A DNA stretch of 64,000 bases from Io17-Chloro-G2 sp965226915 (lineage in GTDB: Bacteria > Chloroflexota > Dehalococcoidia > Lucifugimonadales > UBA3495): assembly GCA_965226915.1 (NCBI GenBank), contig CBDDEJ010000008.1, positions 62,001 through 126,000 of the forward strand. The letters are read 5' to 3'. Under the pieces are notes generated by a model, which searched no databases, was not told the origin of the DNA, and saw only the letters and a program-made list of their open reading frames with translations. A program made the position numbers and the translations under genes. Position 1 is the stretch's first letter. Every line of letters starts with the position of its first letter. Positions 8,664-17,146 of this stretch are shown here, piece after piece.

Positions 8664-9882
8664 GTAGTCAGTCAAACTTGATATTAATGGTAACGTGAAA
8701 GATTGAGCAAAAGAGCTACCCTGACTCTGGATAGTGTTGATGGGAGGCGGTGGTATGGTCAGGGAAAAGTATGGAGTCCGGCTGACGGCGGAACAGCGGA
8801 ACCAGCTCCAGCATCTGGTTCGTGCGGGGAAAGGCACAGCCCGGGTGACGGTCCGGGCCCGGATTCTGCTCAAGACGGATGAGGGGTGGAGCGCTCCCCA
8901 GATGGCCCAAGCCCTGGATGTGGCCGAGGGCACGGTGTTTCGGATCAAGCGGCGCTTCGCCGAAGAGGGGCTGGAAGGGGTGCTGCAAGACCGGCCCCAA
9001 GCCCGTCGGTACCGGAAGCTAGACGACCGGGGCGAAGCCCACCTCATCGCTCTGGCCTGCTCCGAACCGCCGGAAGGGCATGACCACTGGACCCTGCGCC
9101 TTTTGGCGGGCCAGGTGGTGGAGTTGGGGTTGGCGCCCTCCCTATCCCACGAGACGGTGCGGCTGCACCTGAAAAAAACTCCCTCAAGCCGTGGCAGAAG
9201 CAGGAGTGGTGCATCCCCAAGGTGAGCGCCGAGTTCGTGGCCCACATGGAGGACGTGCTGGACCTGTACGCCCAACCCTATGACCCGCGGCGGCCGGTGG
9301 TCTGCTTTGACGAGACTTCGACCCAGTTGTTGGCTGACACCCGTCCCCCGCTGCCAGCCCAGCCGGGGAGACCGGCGCGGCAGGACTACGAGTACCGCCG
9401 GGAGGGCACTCGAAACCTGTTCCTGACCTGCGAACCGATGGCCGGTTGGCGCCACGTGCAGGTTACGGAGCGGCGCACCATGCAGGACTTCGCCCGCCAG
9501 ATGCGCTGGCTGGTGGATGAGGCCTATCCAGAGGTCCCGGTGGTGCGAGTGGTCCTGGACAATCTGAACACCCACAGGACAGCTTCCCTGTACGAGACCT
9601 TCCCAGCGGCCGAGGCCCGCCGGGTCGCCAAACGGCTGGAGTTCCACTACACCCCCAAGCACGGGAGTTGGTTGAATATGGCGGAAATCGAGTTCAGCGT
9701 GCTGTCCCGCTCCTGCCTCAAGCAGCGCGTCCCCAACGAACCCGCCCTCCGGCGGGAGGTCCAGGCCCTGGTCACGGAGCGAAATGCCGCCCGAGCCACC
9801 ATTAACTGGCGGTTCAACACCCAGGACGCCAGGGGCAAACTTCACCGCCTCTATCCCTTCGATTCCAAACATGACTGACTAC
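8664..9882 (+). mobile_element. IS630-family insertion sequence
   Basis: The element has perfect 11-bp inverted ends (GTAGTCAGTCA at 8664-8674 and its complement at 9872-9882). Each end abuts a TA dinucleotide (8662-8663 and 9883-9884), the target duplicated by IS630/mariner elements. Both ends and the gene are intact. Confidence 0.88.
8755..9878 (+). CDS. IS630-family transposase, two frames joined by -1 frameshift
   Basis: The first frame (from ATG 8755, with a GGGAGG site) holds a helix-turn-helix domain: SAPQMAQALDVAEGTVFRIK. At about 9172-9180 it reaches CTG AAAAAAA CTC. The catalytic part continues in the -1 frame: LKPWQKQEWCIP, VVCFDETSTQL (Asp), VVLDNLNTH (Asp) and PKHGSWLNMAEIEF (Glu). 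A heptanucleotide A run is a classical slippery site and -1 frameshifting is established in some IS630 elements. The fused protein has the usual length for the family. Catalytic residues are intact. Confidence 0.88.
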
Positions 9883-10005
9883 TAGAATCGTCCCTTTCTT
9901 GGTCGCACCTGTTCTAAAGCCAGACTTAATTATTCGTGTGCTATTTATCGACGCAGATGCCTTCGAGAGAATCCATTACAGGCCTATCGCATGATGCAAC
10001 TCTAA

Positions 10006-11426
10006 TTACCTGGCATCGTAGGCACGCACCCAAAAGTCCCAATTGCCGGCGGCGTTCGTGCCTGTCCCGACGGCAAAGACCCGATTCCCCTTCACGGCGA
10101 TGTCACTGGCCCAGTGGGAGCCCCCGGCCTGGTCGGCCTGGTCCTCCCACTGCAAGGCGCCTGTCTTAGCATTGTGGACACGCACCAGAAAGTCCCCGTT
10201 GCCGGCGGAGTTCACGCCAAATCCTGCGGTGAAGACTAGATTGCCCTGCACGGCGATGGCCCGTATCCCGTCTTCTTCGCCGGCTTCATCGAACCGTTCC
10301 TCCCATATCACGGTGCCTGTCTTTGTATCGTAGGCACGCACCAGCCAGTCAAGGCTGCCGTTCGTGGTCTGAATAGCGACGAAGAGCCGATTCCCCTGTA
10401 TTGCCATGTCCGCTAACGTAGTGTCGGCCTCGCCCTGGTCGGACTGATCTTCCCAAAGCAAGACTCCGGTAGCAGCATCGTATGCCCGCAGCACAAAGTC
10501 CAAGTCACCGACGGCGGCGTCACGAATACCGCTACCACCGACGAATACTCGATTCCCCCTCGCGACAATGCTTCCGGCCACTTCGTCTAACCCGGCTTTG
10601 TCGAACTGGTCCTCCCACAACAAAGCTCCTGTCTTGGCATTGTAGGCACGTACCAGAAAATCTTCGTTGCCGGCGGAGTTCGTGCCTAGTCCAGCGACGA
10701 AAACCCGATTCCCCTTTACGGTTACGCCGATGGCAACATCCGACCCCCCGCCTTGTCGAGTTGGTCCTCCCACAACAAAGCCCCGGACTCGGAATTGTAG
10801 GCGCGCACCAGATAGTCATTGTTTCCAGCGGCGTTCGTGACTCGCCCAGCGAGGAAAACCCGATTCCCCATCACGGTGATATCAAGGGTCCGGTCGGAGC
10901 CCCCCGCTTTGTCGTACTGGTCCTCCCACAGCAAGGCTCCGGTCTCGGCATTGTAGGCGCGGACCAGAATGTCCGTGTTGCCGGCGGCGTTCGTGACTCC
11001 CCCAGCGGCAAAGACCCGATTCCCCTTAAATATTATGGCCGAGGCAGAGTCGGTGCCTCCGGCCTCGTCGAACTCGTCCTCCCACCGCAGGGATCCTGTC
11101 TTGGCATTGTAGGCGCGCACTAGAAAGTCCCAGTTACCCGGTGTGCCCCCGACACCGGCGGTGAAGACACTGTTCCTATCCACGGCGACGGCTACAGCCT
11201 GGTCGCCCCCACCAGCTCGGTCAAACTGATCCTCCCAGAGGAGGTCGCCCCCACTCATGGCTACCGGACCAGCAAACCTGTCACTGCCCCCGCCGTCGAT
11301 GGCGGCCAGCTGTGCGTCAGACGAAGCAAACATGGTAGTGCCAGGGACGAAAAGTAAAGTCGCGGCAATCCCGAATAGTATAACGCTAAGCACTGATTTG
11401 CGAAGCACTAAATTACGGATGTTCAT
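10006..11426 (-). pseudogene. Secreted eight-repeat beta-propeller protein, single-base frame break
   Basis: The N-terminus (start 11426) has a signal peptide: basic start, VLSVILFGIAATLLFV, then an Ala-rich cleavage zone. Eight units of about 50-60 residues follow, each carrying LLWEDQxDxAGG, then a GNRVFxAG strand and FLVRAYNAKTG. This fits an eight-bladed PQQ-type propeller. The frame breaks near 10750 in a six-G run. One extra G would restore KAGGSD, as in the neighbouring repeat, and join the two halves into about 470 residues. Either a recent mutation, slippage in a homopolymer, or a sequencing error. It lacks the residues needed to assign an enzyme activity. Confidence 0.72.
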
Positions 11427-11698
11427 TTAAAATACCCCTTGGCCGAGTTGCAGTTCTCCACACTGGAGGTTAAAGGGGTAATGTCACCACGTAAATCGCC
11501 CGTTCGGGTGAATTATTGGTCCCGGCGGGGTGAAAATTTGGTGAGCGAAGATCGGATTGTAGGGGCCGCGGGAATGGGGGGTAGGCATAAATTGGGTCCT
11601 TTGTCTCCGGCCACCTTTTTGTTGTCAGCAGGGTAGGCCTTCAAACTACCGACCCCGTTTATTTACTTTGGTAGAGATGGGGCGCCCGTGACATCCTC

Positions 11699-11914
11699 CT
11701 AGGCAGTGATGGATGCAAATATCCGCCAAATCGACCCGACACTTGGCCTGACCTTTTTGCCACTCGAAGACTTCACCGGGGGATGAGCCTCTGCGATCTC
11801 GGCCCAACTCTTACCGGCTTCTCGCAGACTGACCACCAACTCCGCGTCCAATCGGTCAACCACGATCGGGCGGCTGATAGGCTTGCCCTTTGACCGGCCC
11901 TTGTCCATGCCCAA
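11699..11914 (-). pseudogene. C-terminal remnant of a serine recombinase
   Basis: About 70 residues read KGRSKGKPISRPIVVDR, then LREAGKSWAEIAEAHPPVK, then PSVGSIWRIF. This resembles the basic linker and helix-turn-helix that end resolvase/invertase serine recombinases. The catalytic N-terminal domain is absent, so this is a fragment, not an active enzyme. It lies in a gene-poor strip beside the IS1380 copy. Confidence 0.5.
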
Positions 11915-12655
11915 CTTGACCCCCCCTTTTTAAGACTGTCCTGACGAGCCAACCAAGCAAATAGTGCTGCATACGGAGGAGCCAGCCAAATAAATCTCCG
12001 GCCTGACGTCGCGTTAGCCGGTGGTAAGAGAACCCGTTTTCACCAACTTGGACTTCTGGGACTTGGATGGCGTTAATTTCGCACGAGTTTCTCTTTTCAG
12101 GCATTAGGCTGGGACATTACTAGACCCCGATTTGCGACTATCCGGTGGTAACTTCATATCAATCGGCCGCTCTGGTACACCATAATCTTAATTTGCAGGT
12201 GAACGAAAATGGCCAGATACAAAATGGCAGCGATGATGGGTTCCCTCTTTGCGAATGTCCTTGTGGGTTCCAGGCCAGGATCAAGACGAAGGTTCTTCGG
12301 TAGTCAAACAAAGGGTCTTGGCGCTCATTGCGCCCGGTGTGGTGTCCTGGGTATCCATAGAACAGCGGACTGTGTCGGAATTGGGTGAGAAGGTCGTGAA
12401 CAAGCCCAAGCACTGCACCGTCGCCCGATGATGGCGCGCAGGTGCTCAGCCCGCAGCGCCCGTAATTCTTAACCAACACGCGACAGTAGGAGGAAGGGGC
12501 CGCCAAAAGCGGCCTCTTCCCTTTTTGATGCACCAGCCATGCCATGTAGTCGTTCTGTTTACCAACTCAGAATGGAAACTCGTCCCCCGCTCCCACTGCT
12601 GCCGCTCCCGGGGCGGTTATCGTCACGACCAACTCTTTGGGCAGGTCCGTTCCTA
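11915..12655. other. Gene-poor stretch before IS1380 copy 1
   Basis: No gene could be supported here. The reverse frame 11915-12104 is open but has no recognisable family. The clearest structure is the hairpin terminator at 12493. The rest looks like decayed accessory sequence. Confidence 0.45.
12493..12526 (+). terminator. Hairpin terminator with T-run
   Basis: GAAGGGGCCGC pairs with GCGGCCTCTTC across a CAAAA loop (one G-T pair) and is followed by CTTTTT. It has the form of an intrinsic terminator on the forward strand. It would shield the downstream IS1380 element from leftward genes. Confidence 0.7.
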
Positions 12656-14379
12656 AGCCCGAATCCACCGATAGAGGGCGTGTCGCGACAGGGCGGATAG
12701 GGAAGGAAGTGCTCCTCTGAATCTGGGATAATGGTTTTATAACAGAAAACCGACCAGAAACAAGGAGCACCCAATAGATGCGACCACGCAACCACCTCGA
12801 CCGCATCCACATCACCTTCGACGACCACCGCCTGGTCAACAATGCCGGCCTGCTCCTTCCCGCCACCTTGGCCTTGCACCTCGGCCTTTCCCAACTGGTT
12901 GACCGGCGCCTGGACCTGGGCCGGGCCCCAGGCCGAGCCAACACCGGTGACAAGATGATGACGCTGGTGGCATCTGCGTTGGCGGGCGGCGACTGCATCG
13001 ACGACGCCGATGCGCTGCGCGCCGGCGGGACAGCCTGCACCCTGGGCAGTGTGCTCAAGGCGCCCTCCACCCTGGGCGCCTTCCTGCGCAGCTTTCGCTG
13101 GGGCCACGTCCGCCAACTGGACCGGGTGAGCCGCGAGTTGCTGGCCCGGGCCTGGCAGGCCGGAGCCGGACCCGGCGACGCACCATTTACCATCGACCTT
13201 GATTCGACGATCTGCGAGACCTACGGACTGGCCAAGGAGGGCGCCCGCCACCACGGCTACACCAGCGCCCGGGGCTATCACCCGCTGTTGGCCGTCGCCG
13301 CCGGCGCCGGCGACGTGCTGATGTCCCGGCTGCGCGAGGGCCGCGCCAACACCGCCCGCGGGGCCGCCCACTTCCTGCGGGAGACGGTGGGGCGGGTGCG
13401 CTACGCTGGCGCCAGCGGGCAGATCACCCTGCGGGCCGACAGCGGCTTCTATACCCACGCCGTGGTCGCCGTCTGCCGCAAGCTGGACGTGCGCTTCTCC
13501 ATCACCATCCGCCAGCACAAAAGCCTGCGCAATCTCATCGAGGCCATACCCGAAGCTGCCTGGACGCCGATTCCCTACTGGATGGACGGCGCCGCCGCTG
13601 TGGCCGAGACGACTTATACCCCCTTCCAGAGTGAGCCGGACGCCGCGCCGGTGCGGCTCATCGTCCGGCGGGTGCAGCCGACCCCCGGTTCCCAACTGGC
13701 CCTCTTCGCCACCTACAGTTATCACCGCTTCATCACCGACCGGGACGGAGAGACCCTGGAACTGGAGGCCGACCACCGCCGCCACGCCGAGATCGAGAAT
13801 GCGATACGCAACCTCAAGTACGGCGTCGGGTTGAACCACATGCCGTCCGGCCGCTTCGCCGCCAACGGCGCCTGGCTGGCCGTCCAGGTGATGGCCCACA
13901 ACCTGGCCCGCTGGACCGCGCGCATCGGCCTGGGCGAGCAGATCGTGACCACCAAGACCCTCAGGCGACGGTTCTTCTCCCTGGCCGGACGGCTCACCCG
14001 CTCGGCGCGCCGCCTCACCCTGCATCTGCCCCAGCGCTGGCCTTGGGAAACCCAGTTCAGTCGCGCCCTGGCCCGGCTGCGCGCCCTGCCACTCCCAGCC
14101 TGACGACCCGTCTGCAACTGACCCGCCATCCGGCCAACTGAACGTCCCGGCAAACTCGCGCCAGTCCCGGTCCGCGAGCGCCTCTTCCCGTGTCCTATCC
14201 CGCCATCTCGCTCAGCACAGCCACTGCAGACCGCCATCGGCGCCCCCAAAAGCGCCTGCGACCGCCCGCCAACCTCCCGTCTACCCGAATTCGAGCCCGG
14301 ATCATCGCGCCTGCAACTCCCTCCCCCCTCTTCCGCTGTCCTCACCCCCTCCATCCGGGTCCATCGGTGGATTCGGACT
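12656..14379 (+). mobile_element. IS1380-family insertion sequence, copy 1
   Basis: The 1,724-bp unit is shared with 26202-27925. Ends carry the inverted repeat AG(C/T)CCGAATCCACCGAT. No convincing target duplication was found at either copy. About 275 bp between the transposase stop and the right end is non-coding on the sense strand. Same orientation as copy 2. Confidence 0.9.
12778..14103 (+). CDS. IS1380-family transposase
   Basis: A 441-residue DDE transposase of the IS1380 group. Catalytic motifs are visible: FTIDLDSTICETYG (first Asp), ITLRADSGFYT (second Asp) and HAEIENAIRNLKYG (Glu). An AAGGAG ribosome site precedes the ATG. Length is usual for the family. It differs from the second copy at only about four bases in the coding region (giving Ser/Gly, Leu/Pro and two Arg/Gly changes), so the two copies separated recently. 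Probably active. Confidence 0.93.
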   Translation: MRPRNHLDRIHITFDDHRLVNNAGLLLPATLALHLGLSQLVDRRLDLGRAPGRANTGDKMMTLVASALAGGDCIDDADALRAGGTACTLGSVLKAPSTLGAFLRSFRWGHVRQLDRVSRELLARAWQAGAGPGDAPFTIDLDSTICETYGLAKEGARHHGYTSARGYHPLLAVAAGAGDVLMSRLREGRANTARGAAHFLRETVGRVRYAGASGQITLRADSGFYTHAVVAVCRKLDVRFSITIRQHKSLRNLIEAIPEAAWTPIPYWMDGAAAVAETTYTPFQSEPDAAPVRLIVRRVQPTPGSQLALFATYSYHRFITDRDGETLELEADHRRHAEIENAIRNLKYGVGLNHMPSGRFAANGAWLAVQVMAHNLARWTARIGLGEQIVTTKTLRRRFFSLAGRLTRSARRLTLHLPQRWPWETQFSRALARLRALPLPA

Positions 14380-14496
14380 TAGGTTGCGCGCTTCCATCCG
14401 GGCGCGGGCGCGGGCCGCGGCGCACAATCGAGGGACCTTGAGAGCGGCGGAGGATGGGAATCGGCAGCTATTGGAATCGGGTTCACAGTCATTCTT

Positions 14497-14862
14497 GTGG
14501 GCGGCGGAGGCGCGTGCGCGTACTATTCGCCTATAAACGAGAGCATCACGCTGGATATGTCGGCCCGGGCTATCGTTGTGGCCAAAGATCAAATTGGAAG
14601 GGCATCGGAGAGAATTATTCCATTCGATGATGTGGGTTACATCATTTATGAGACTCATAGAACGTTAACTTGGGATCCGGACGTACCTGACGTTAAGGTG
14701 TACATTCGATCCACGGGGGAGACGTTGTCGCTGCCCGTAGTGAGACACTTACATCGCAAACTGGCTATTGCGCTGACGGAGAGAACTGGGAAGCCGATCA
14801 GCTGTGTTCATAATGGATTCTCAGAAACAAGGGTGAGGTCCCCAGAGTGGTGTTTGCGTTGA
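14497..14862 (+). CDS. Hypothetical membrane-anchored protein, possibly 5'-truncated
   Basis: The frame is open leftward to the IS1380 right end. It contains a short hydrophobic stretch (IGIGFTVILVGGGGA) just before and across the GTG at 14497, then a mixed domain: ITLDMSARAIVVAKD, IPFDDVGYIIYE, WDPDVPDVKVYI. Family not recognised; the fold could be a PH-like accessory domain behind a membrane anchor. The native start may have been removed by the IS1380 insertion. It ends at 14862. Confidence 0.4.
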   Translation: MGGGGACAYYSPINESITLDMSARAIVVAKDQIGRASERIIPFDDVGYIIYETHRTLTWDPDVPDVKVYIRSTGETLSLPVVRHLHRKLAIALTERTGKPISCVHNGFSETRVRSPEWCLR

Positions 14863-15408
14863 CATGGGGTGGGGGGGGATTAATATAGCCTCAAACATGG
14901 TACCCAAATAGTGAGACATGGCAGATAAGTCGATGCCAACCGAGTGCCACTCCGGTGAAAACACGCCGGGTTAATGAGGTAGATATGGGCCCCCTTGTTT
15001 AACGACTCAAGACCGGCAACGGCGGGATGAAGCCATCCAGAAGCTTCCGAAGCCTAACAAATTTGGTCGTACCTGTCAGATTAAGTACTTTGAGTCCGCC
15101 CAATAAAAAAGGCCCCGAAATGATGAAATTTAGGGGCCTATCGTTCAAGTTCCAAGGGACTAACCCGACGAAGACAAAGAACTAGACGGCCGGCCCTGGA
15201 CGAGGATGATGTAATGGAAATGAGCTTGCCACGGTTATTCACAGATTGCACGATCACTTAATTGTCATCTCCTCAAAACCCGAAGATGAAAACATCACGT
15301 TGGCGAGGCTAAAGCTGGTGGGGTCTGCCCAGATCGTGATGCTCCGGGCGTTGGAGCTGATGGGGATAAGCGCCCGCGAGGAGATGTAACACGGGATTCA
15401 TTGGCGGC
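14863..15408. other. Gene-free stretch with a reverse-strand terminator
   Basis: No full gene was seen. The hairpin at 15104-15140 is a terminator for leftward transcription. A short forward frame ending at 15389 (DHLIVISSKPEDENITLARLK to ISAREEM) looks protein-like and may be a gene remnant, but it lacks a clear start and a recognised family. Confidence 0.4.
15104..15140 (-). terminator. Hairpin terminator, reverse strand
   Basis: AGGCCCC and GGGGCCT pair, the stem extending with AAA/TTT. On the reverse strand the stem is followed by TTTTTTATTG. This would end transcription coming from the AlbA_2/TrlF genes to the right. Confidence 0.65.
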
Positions 15409-15765
15409 TTGATGAGCAAGGGAATTGCCTGGCTACCCCAACTCAACGCCACCAACACCGCCAGCCCGTGTTTCAGAGGGAGTTCAACTCTCCCCCGTTT
15501 TTTGTTCTTGCAGATAGGAAGGGTTGGTCCGTGCTGCTCCAGAAAGGGAGTGCGTACTGGCGTAGCTGAAAAGATCGAAATTTTACTGGCACCAAAAGGA
15601 CTTGGTTTTGGGCCGGAGTGTGCGCTCGGCCTGCGGGTTGATCGGATCTTAAAGCGCCTGCTTTATACGAATCCTGGCCCACCGCTGTTCATTAGGCAAA
15701 AGATCGAGAAGTACTTGGGTATCAAGCACGGTGCCGTCTTGAACCTACTGATTAAGAGTCACTAG
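15409..15765 (+). CDS. Hypothetical protein, uncertain
   Basis: An open frame of 118 codons. Only the second half (VAEKIEILLAPKGLGFG to YLGIKHGAVLNLL) has protein-like composition; the first part runs through the T-arm-like hairpin. GTG at 15550 is a possible later start. No family was recognised and it may not be a real gene. Confidence 0.22.
   Translation: MMSKGIAWLPQLNATNTASPCFRGSSTLPRFLFLQIGRVGPCCSRKGVRTGVAEKIEILLAPKGLGFGPECALGLRVDRILKRLLYTNPGPPLFIRQKIEKYLGIKHGAVLNLLIKSH
15478..15503 (+). terminator. Hairpin with T-run; also resembles a tRNA T-arm
   Basis: GGGAG and CTCCC pair around the seven-base loop TTCAACT, and six T residues follow three bases later. The loop fits the TTCRANY consensus of a T-arm, but no other tRNA or tmRNA part was found nearby and no CCA follows. 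A plain terminator is the simpler reading. Confidence 0.5.
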
Positions 15766-15896
15766 GAAAGGGTGTTCAGGCGTGCCGCTGGATGTCGTCG
15801 GGTGCCGCCCGTCAAGCTAAACGACAACCAACGACACGGCCCGGCAGGCAACGGACGTGCACAGAATGTGCACATAAACTCTGTGGCTGCGCGAGA

Positions 15897-17135
15897 TCAT
15901 TGGGGCTTGGGTTCCTTCCAGAGGCGAACGATGAAGCGCGACTCCTCTTCGATAAGGTCCGGTTCTGTGCCGTTATGCGCGAGCATGCCCTGCACGATTT
16001 TGCGCGGTACTCCAAGGCCGGTGGCCTCAACGTACCGGTAGTCCCGCAGCGCTTCTTTGAGGAGTTCGTTGCGTGACGCCCGATAGCCCGCGCGCATTTT
16101 GTCTACGGTAACAGTGTTCGGGAGGCGACCGGGAGAAATCACCTCCAAGCGGTCGGAGTAGATCGCCAAATCGATGTCCATGACCGTGATTGTGTAGTCG
16201 CGGTGGGCGACGGCGTTGACCACGGCTTCCCGGACCGCGTCCGACGGATAGTCCCAGCGCTCTTGGCGTCTCCCCCCATCGTCGATCTCCGCCGCGATGG
16301 TTATGTTCCGCCGAACGAAATCGAGCGCCTGTTCGATTATCCCTGTTTCAACAACGTCACCCGCTTCGGACAAGAGGGCCACTGCCGGACCACGAATCAC
16401 ATTCCGCTCTTTCGCGTCGTAGTCCTTCTCAATGCCCGAGTAAGCAACGGCAGTGATGCCCGAATGAGGCAGGTACTTGTTGGGATGCAGACCGAAAAGA
16501 AGCAACCCTCCCACGCTCGGAATGGGGCGCCCCCGGTCCTCGGTCATGAACTCCGTGTTCACCAGTAGATTGATCCAGCCATTCTGATCATCGTCGTCCG
16601 GACACGCCTGGCGGCGAACATCGCGGAAGTAGTTGGCCAACCGACGCCGGTCGAGATCGGCCACCAACGAACCTGGCACGGGCTTGCGGTCATACTGCAA
16701 TCGGCCCGACTGTTGGTACAGGCGCATCTCCTCTTCGTCGGTCGCATCACGCGTCGTCGTTCCAACCCGGACCTTCGTCACCCAGGCCGACCCTCTCTTG
16801 GCCTTGTAAGGCTTGTCGGGGCTATCTTGGGGGAGCGAGACGATTCCCACGATCTTGTCAGGCGCCCACTCGAAAGTTTCCCAGAACGGAATTGCGGCCG
16901 GGCGAAGGTGGGTGCGGGATGCCTCCATCACCCATTCCTCGGCCTTCTCCGGGTGGCGTGTCAGACCGGAGACTGTTCGGTCATTCTCGACACCGAGGAG
17001 GATGTAGCCACCCTCTATGTTGAGTAATGCGGCCATCTCGTCGGCGAGCCTTTCCGGCTGAATATCATCGCGTTTGAACTCAACCCCGGAATTCTCGCCG
17101 TTGCGAATCAGATCCCCCAGATCAGTTCGATTCAT
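15897..17135 (-). CDS. AlbA_2 and GHKL-type ATP-binding protein (COG2865-like)
   Basis: The N-terminal part has the AlbA_2/Schlafen-like pattern: ENSGVEFKRDD, then MAALLNIEGGYILLGVEND. The C-terminal half has the GHKL (HATPase_c_4) pattern: VREAVVNAVAHRDYT, then LAIYSDRLEVISPG. Such proteins are often called predicted transcriptional regulators or RecG-like helicases, and AlbA_2 proteins recur in defence modules. At 412 residues it ends soon after the ATPase domain, without a clear C-terminal winged helix. The start lies 11 nt after the stop of the PHP-SMC gene on the same strand, so the two are almost certainly co-transcribed and probably act together. DNA or nucleic-acid binding is inferred. 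Confidence 0.75.
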   Translation of the reverse strand: MNRTDLGDLIRNGENSGVEFKRDDIQPERLADEMAALLNIEGGYILLGVENDRTVSGLTRHPEKAEEWVMEASRTHLRPAAIPFWETFEWAPDKIVGIVSLPQDSPDKPYKAKRGSAWVTKVRVGTTTRDATDEEEMRLYQQSGRLQYDRKPVPGSLVADLDRRRLANYFRDVRRQACPDDDDQNGWINLLVNTEFMTEDRGRPIPSVGGLLLFGLHPNKYLPHSGITAVAYSGIEKDYDAKERNVIRGPAVALLSEAGDVVETGIIEQALDFVRRNITIAAEIDDGGRRQERWDYPSDAVREAVVNAVAHRDYTITVMDIDLAIYSDRLEVISPGRLPNTVTVDKMRAGYRASRNELLKEALRDYRYVEATGLGVPRKIVQGMLAHNGTEPDLIEEESRFIVRLWKEPKPQ

Positions 17136-17146
17136 CTCGCGCTTCC

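Noticed and set aside
8661..9872. 403-codon reverse frame across the IS630 element
   Set aside because: Shadow of the IS630 transposase; no domain pattern of its own.
10482..11123. 213-codon forward frame across the propeller gene
   Set aside because: Shadow produced by the repeat structure of the reverse-strand gene.
11439..11636. 65-codon forward frame upstream of the propeller gene
   Set aside because: No ribosome site or protein-like pattern; likely chance.
12559..14025. 488-codon reverse frame across IS1380 copy 1 (and its equal at 26168-27571)
   Set aside because: Antisense of the transposase with Gly/Ala-rich composition caused by GC skew; the forward product has clear DDE motifs.
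15210..15389. Short protein-like frame ending ISAREEM
   Set aside because: No clear start codon, about 55 codons, no recognised family; recorded only as a possible remnant.
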